DNA of 64,000 bases. Source: CAZFGK01 sp964518635 (GTDB lineage Bacteria > Zixibacteria > MSB-5A5 > GN15 > FEB-12). The notes beneath the pieces are model-generated. The model ran no database searches. It was not told where the DNA came from and worked only from the letters and a program-made list of their open reading frames with translations. The DNA lies in contig CAZFGK010000004.1 in NCBI GenBank assembly GCA_964518635.1, positions 1 through 64,000 on the forward strand, written 5' to 3'. This document shows, piece by piece, positions 63,453 through 64,000 of this stretch (its first letter is position 1; each line of letters begins with the position of its first letter). A program made the translations under genes and the position numbers.

Positions 63453-64000
63453 CTAAAGCGCGGCGCGAAGTCGCTTCTCAACCTCGGTCGGATTATCAAC
63501 CGCATAGATCAGCACAATGAAAAACGACTCACCCGACGAAACCAGGTACAGTCGACCCGGATCGACGGGATGGAACCCTTTCTCACGGCTGCCATCATCC
63601 ATCGCGACAAAAAGAGTAAGCAACGAACGGAGGTTTTTGAGAACCGGAGCGAAGAGCTTTCGAAACTCTGCGGTTGTCTTGTCAGCAGTCGTAAAATTCC
63701 CGCGATGATCGATCTCAAAAATTCGCTGCACGCCGGGGACGATTTGAAGACGATCCATGATGGTTTCTGCAGCCGGAAGCTCGATTTCAGTTACGTTGCC
63801 AGACAATGAAGCATGCTTATTTTCGACCTTCGATGATTCAGAGAGCAGCCGCGCACGAACGGCGCTTTCCTCAATGACTGGCTCCCGATGGGTCGCGGCA
63901 AAGGGGCGAAGTATGAGATTCTCCTGATTGGGAATCGAGAGAGTGGCGTGCTTTGGTTCAGTGCGCACGGTCGTGACAGTTATCTCATCCTCCTGTTGCT
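63453..64000 (-). CDS. Unrecognised protein, 5' end cut by window edge
   Basis: At least 171 residues. The frame stays open to the window edge; the GTG at 63968 has no ribosome site, so the gene probably begins beyond 64000. The last 100 residues alternate strand and helix (TIMDRLQIVPGVQRIFEID, LYLVSSGESFFIVLIYAVDN) and vaguely resemble a Roadblock/LC7-like fold. No function assigned. Confidence 0.6.
   Translation of the reverse strand, partial: QQEDEITVTTVRTEPKHATLSIPNQENLILRPFAATHREPVIEESAVRARLLSESSKVENKHASLSGNVTEIELPAAETIMDRLQIVPGVQRIFEIDHRGNFTTADKTTAEFRKLFAPVLKNLRSLLTLFVAMDDGSREKGFHPVDPGRLYLVSSGESFFIVLIYAVDNPTEVEKRLRAAL

Overview
The window looks like a chromosomal segment from an uncultivated Gram-negative bacterium of the FCB (Fibrobacteres-Chlorobi-Bacteroidetes) superphylum, probably a candidate phylum such as Zixibacteria. 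The reasons are three surface or secreted proteins ending in FlgD/T9SS-like sorting domains (two with the PNPFNPTTTI motif), two PorV-like outer-membrane proteins next to TonB-dependent receptors, DUF3078-type barrels, and moderate GC content. The phylum is an inference from protein style; no marker-gene tree was possible. I see no prophage, insertion sequence or CRISPR array. Composition and gene style are uniform.

Layout. (1) 3-8053, minus strand: a tightly packed operon fur-feoA-feoB-small Cys-rich protein-ecfT-truA-tal-purB-psd-pssA. Nearly every junction overlaps by 1, 4 or 8 nt, and it runs off the left edge with a TAATG junction. It joins iron uptake to phospholipid and nucleotide housekeeping genes. 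(2) 8186-9334: an ArsR repressor fused in frame to an ArsM arsenite methyltransferase, with a perfect palindromic operator at its start. (3) 9438-15158: M6 and S8 exported proteases with sorting domains. (4) 15413-17656, plus strand: a GT39/ArnT-like glycosyltransferase with TPRs. (5) 17755-24345, minus: TonB receptor (with inserted Ca-binding-type loops) - PorV-like - lipoprotein. (6) 24596-28824: lipoate ligase, a TPR-GAF-AAA-Fis activator with an altered GAFTGA loop, and a small secreted protein. (7) 29051-35992: the conserved phoH-pgpH-ybeY-CNNM/CorC cluster plus aspS. (8) 35993-36535: a gene-free stretch ending in a strong plus-strand terminator, a small-RNA candidate. (9) 36536-40819: two EamA transporters, a DUF3078 protein, mscL, SRP RNA, tRNA-Ala and a small barrel. 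(10) 40847-45592, plus: dnaX-ybaB-recR and a TPR membrane protein. (11) 45546-50075, minus: a putative HExxH peptidase, rmuC, sthA. (12) 50217-56667, minus: a second TonB receptor - sorted surface protein - PorV-like operon. (13) 56984-62081, plus: a five-gene signalling relay (periplasmic binding protein, sensor kinase, two lone receivers, receiver-GAF-kinase). (14) 62112-64000, minus: pyrE, acpS and an unrecognised gene cut by the right edge.

The most unusual items are the ArsR-ArsM fusion that keeps an internal ribosome binding site, the two parallel TonB/PorV surface operons, the calcium-type loops inside a TonB receptor, the GAFVGA activator paired with a small secreted protein, the transporter-less binding protein feeding a kinase relay, and the orphan plus-strand terminator near 36.5 kb.
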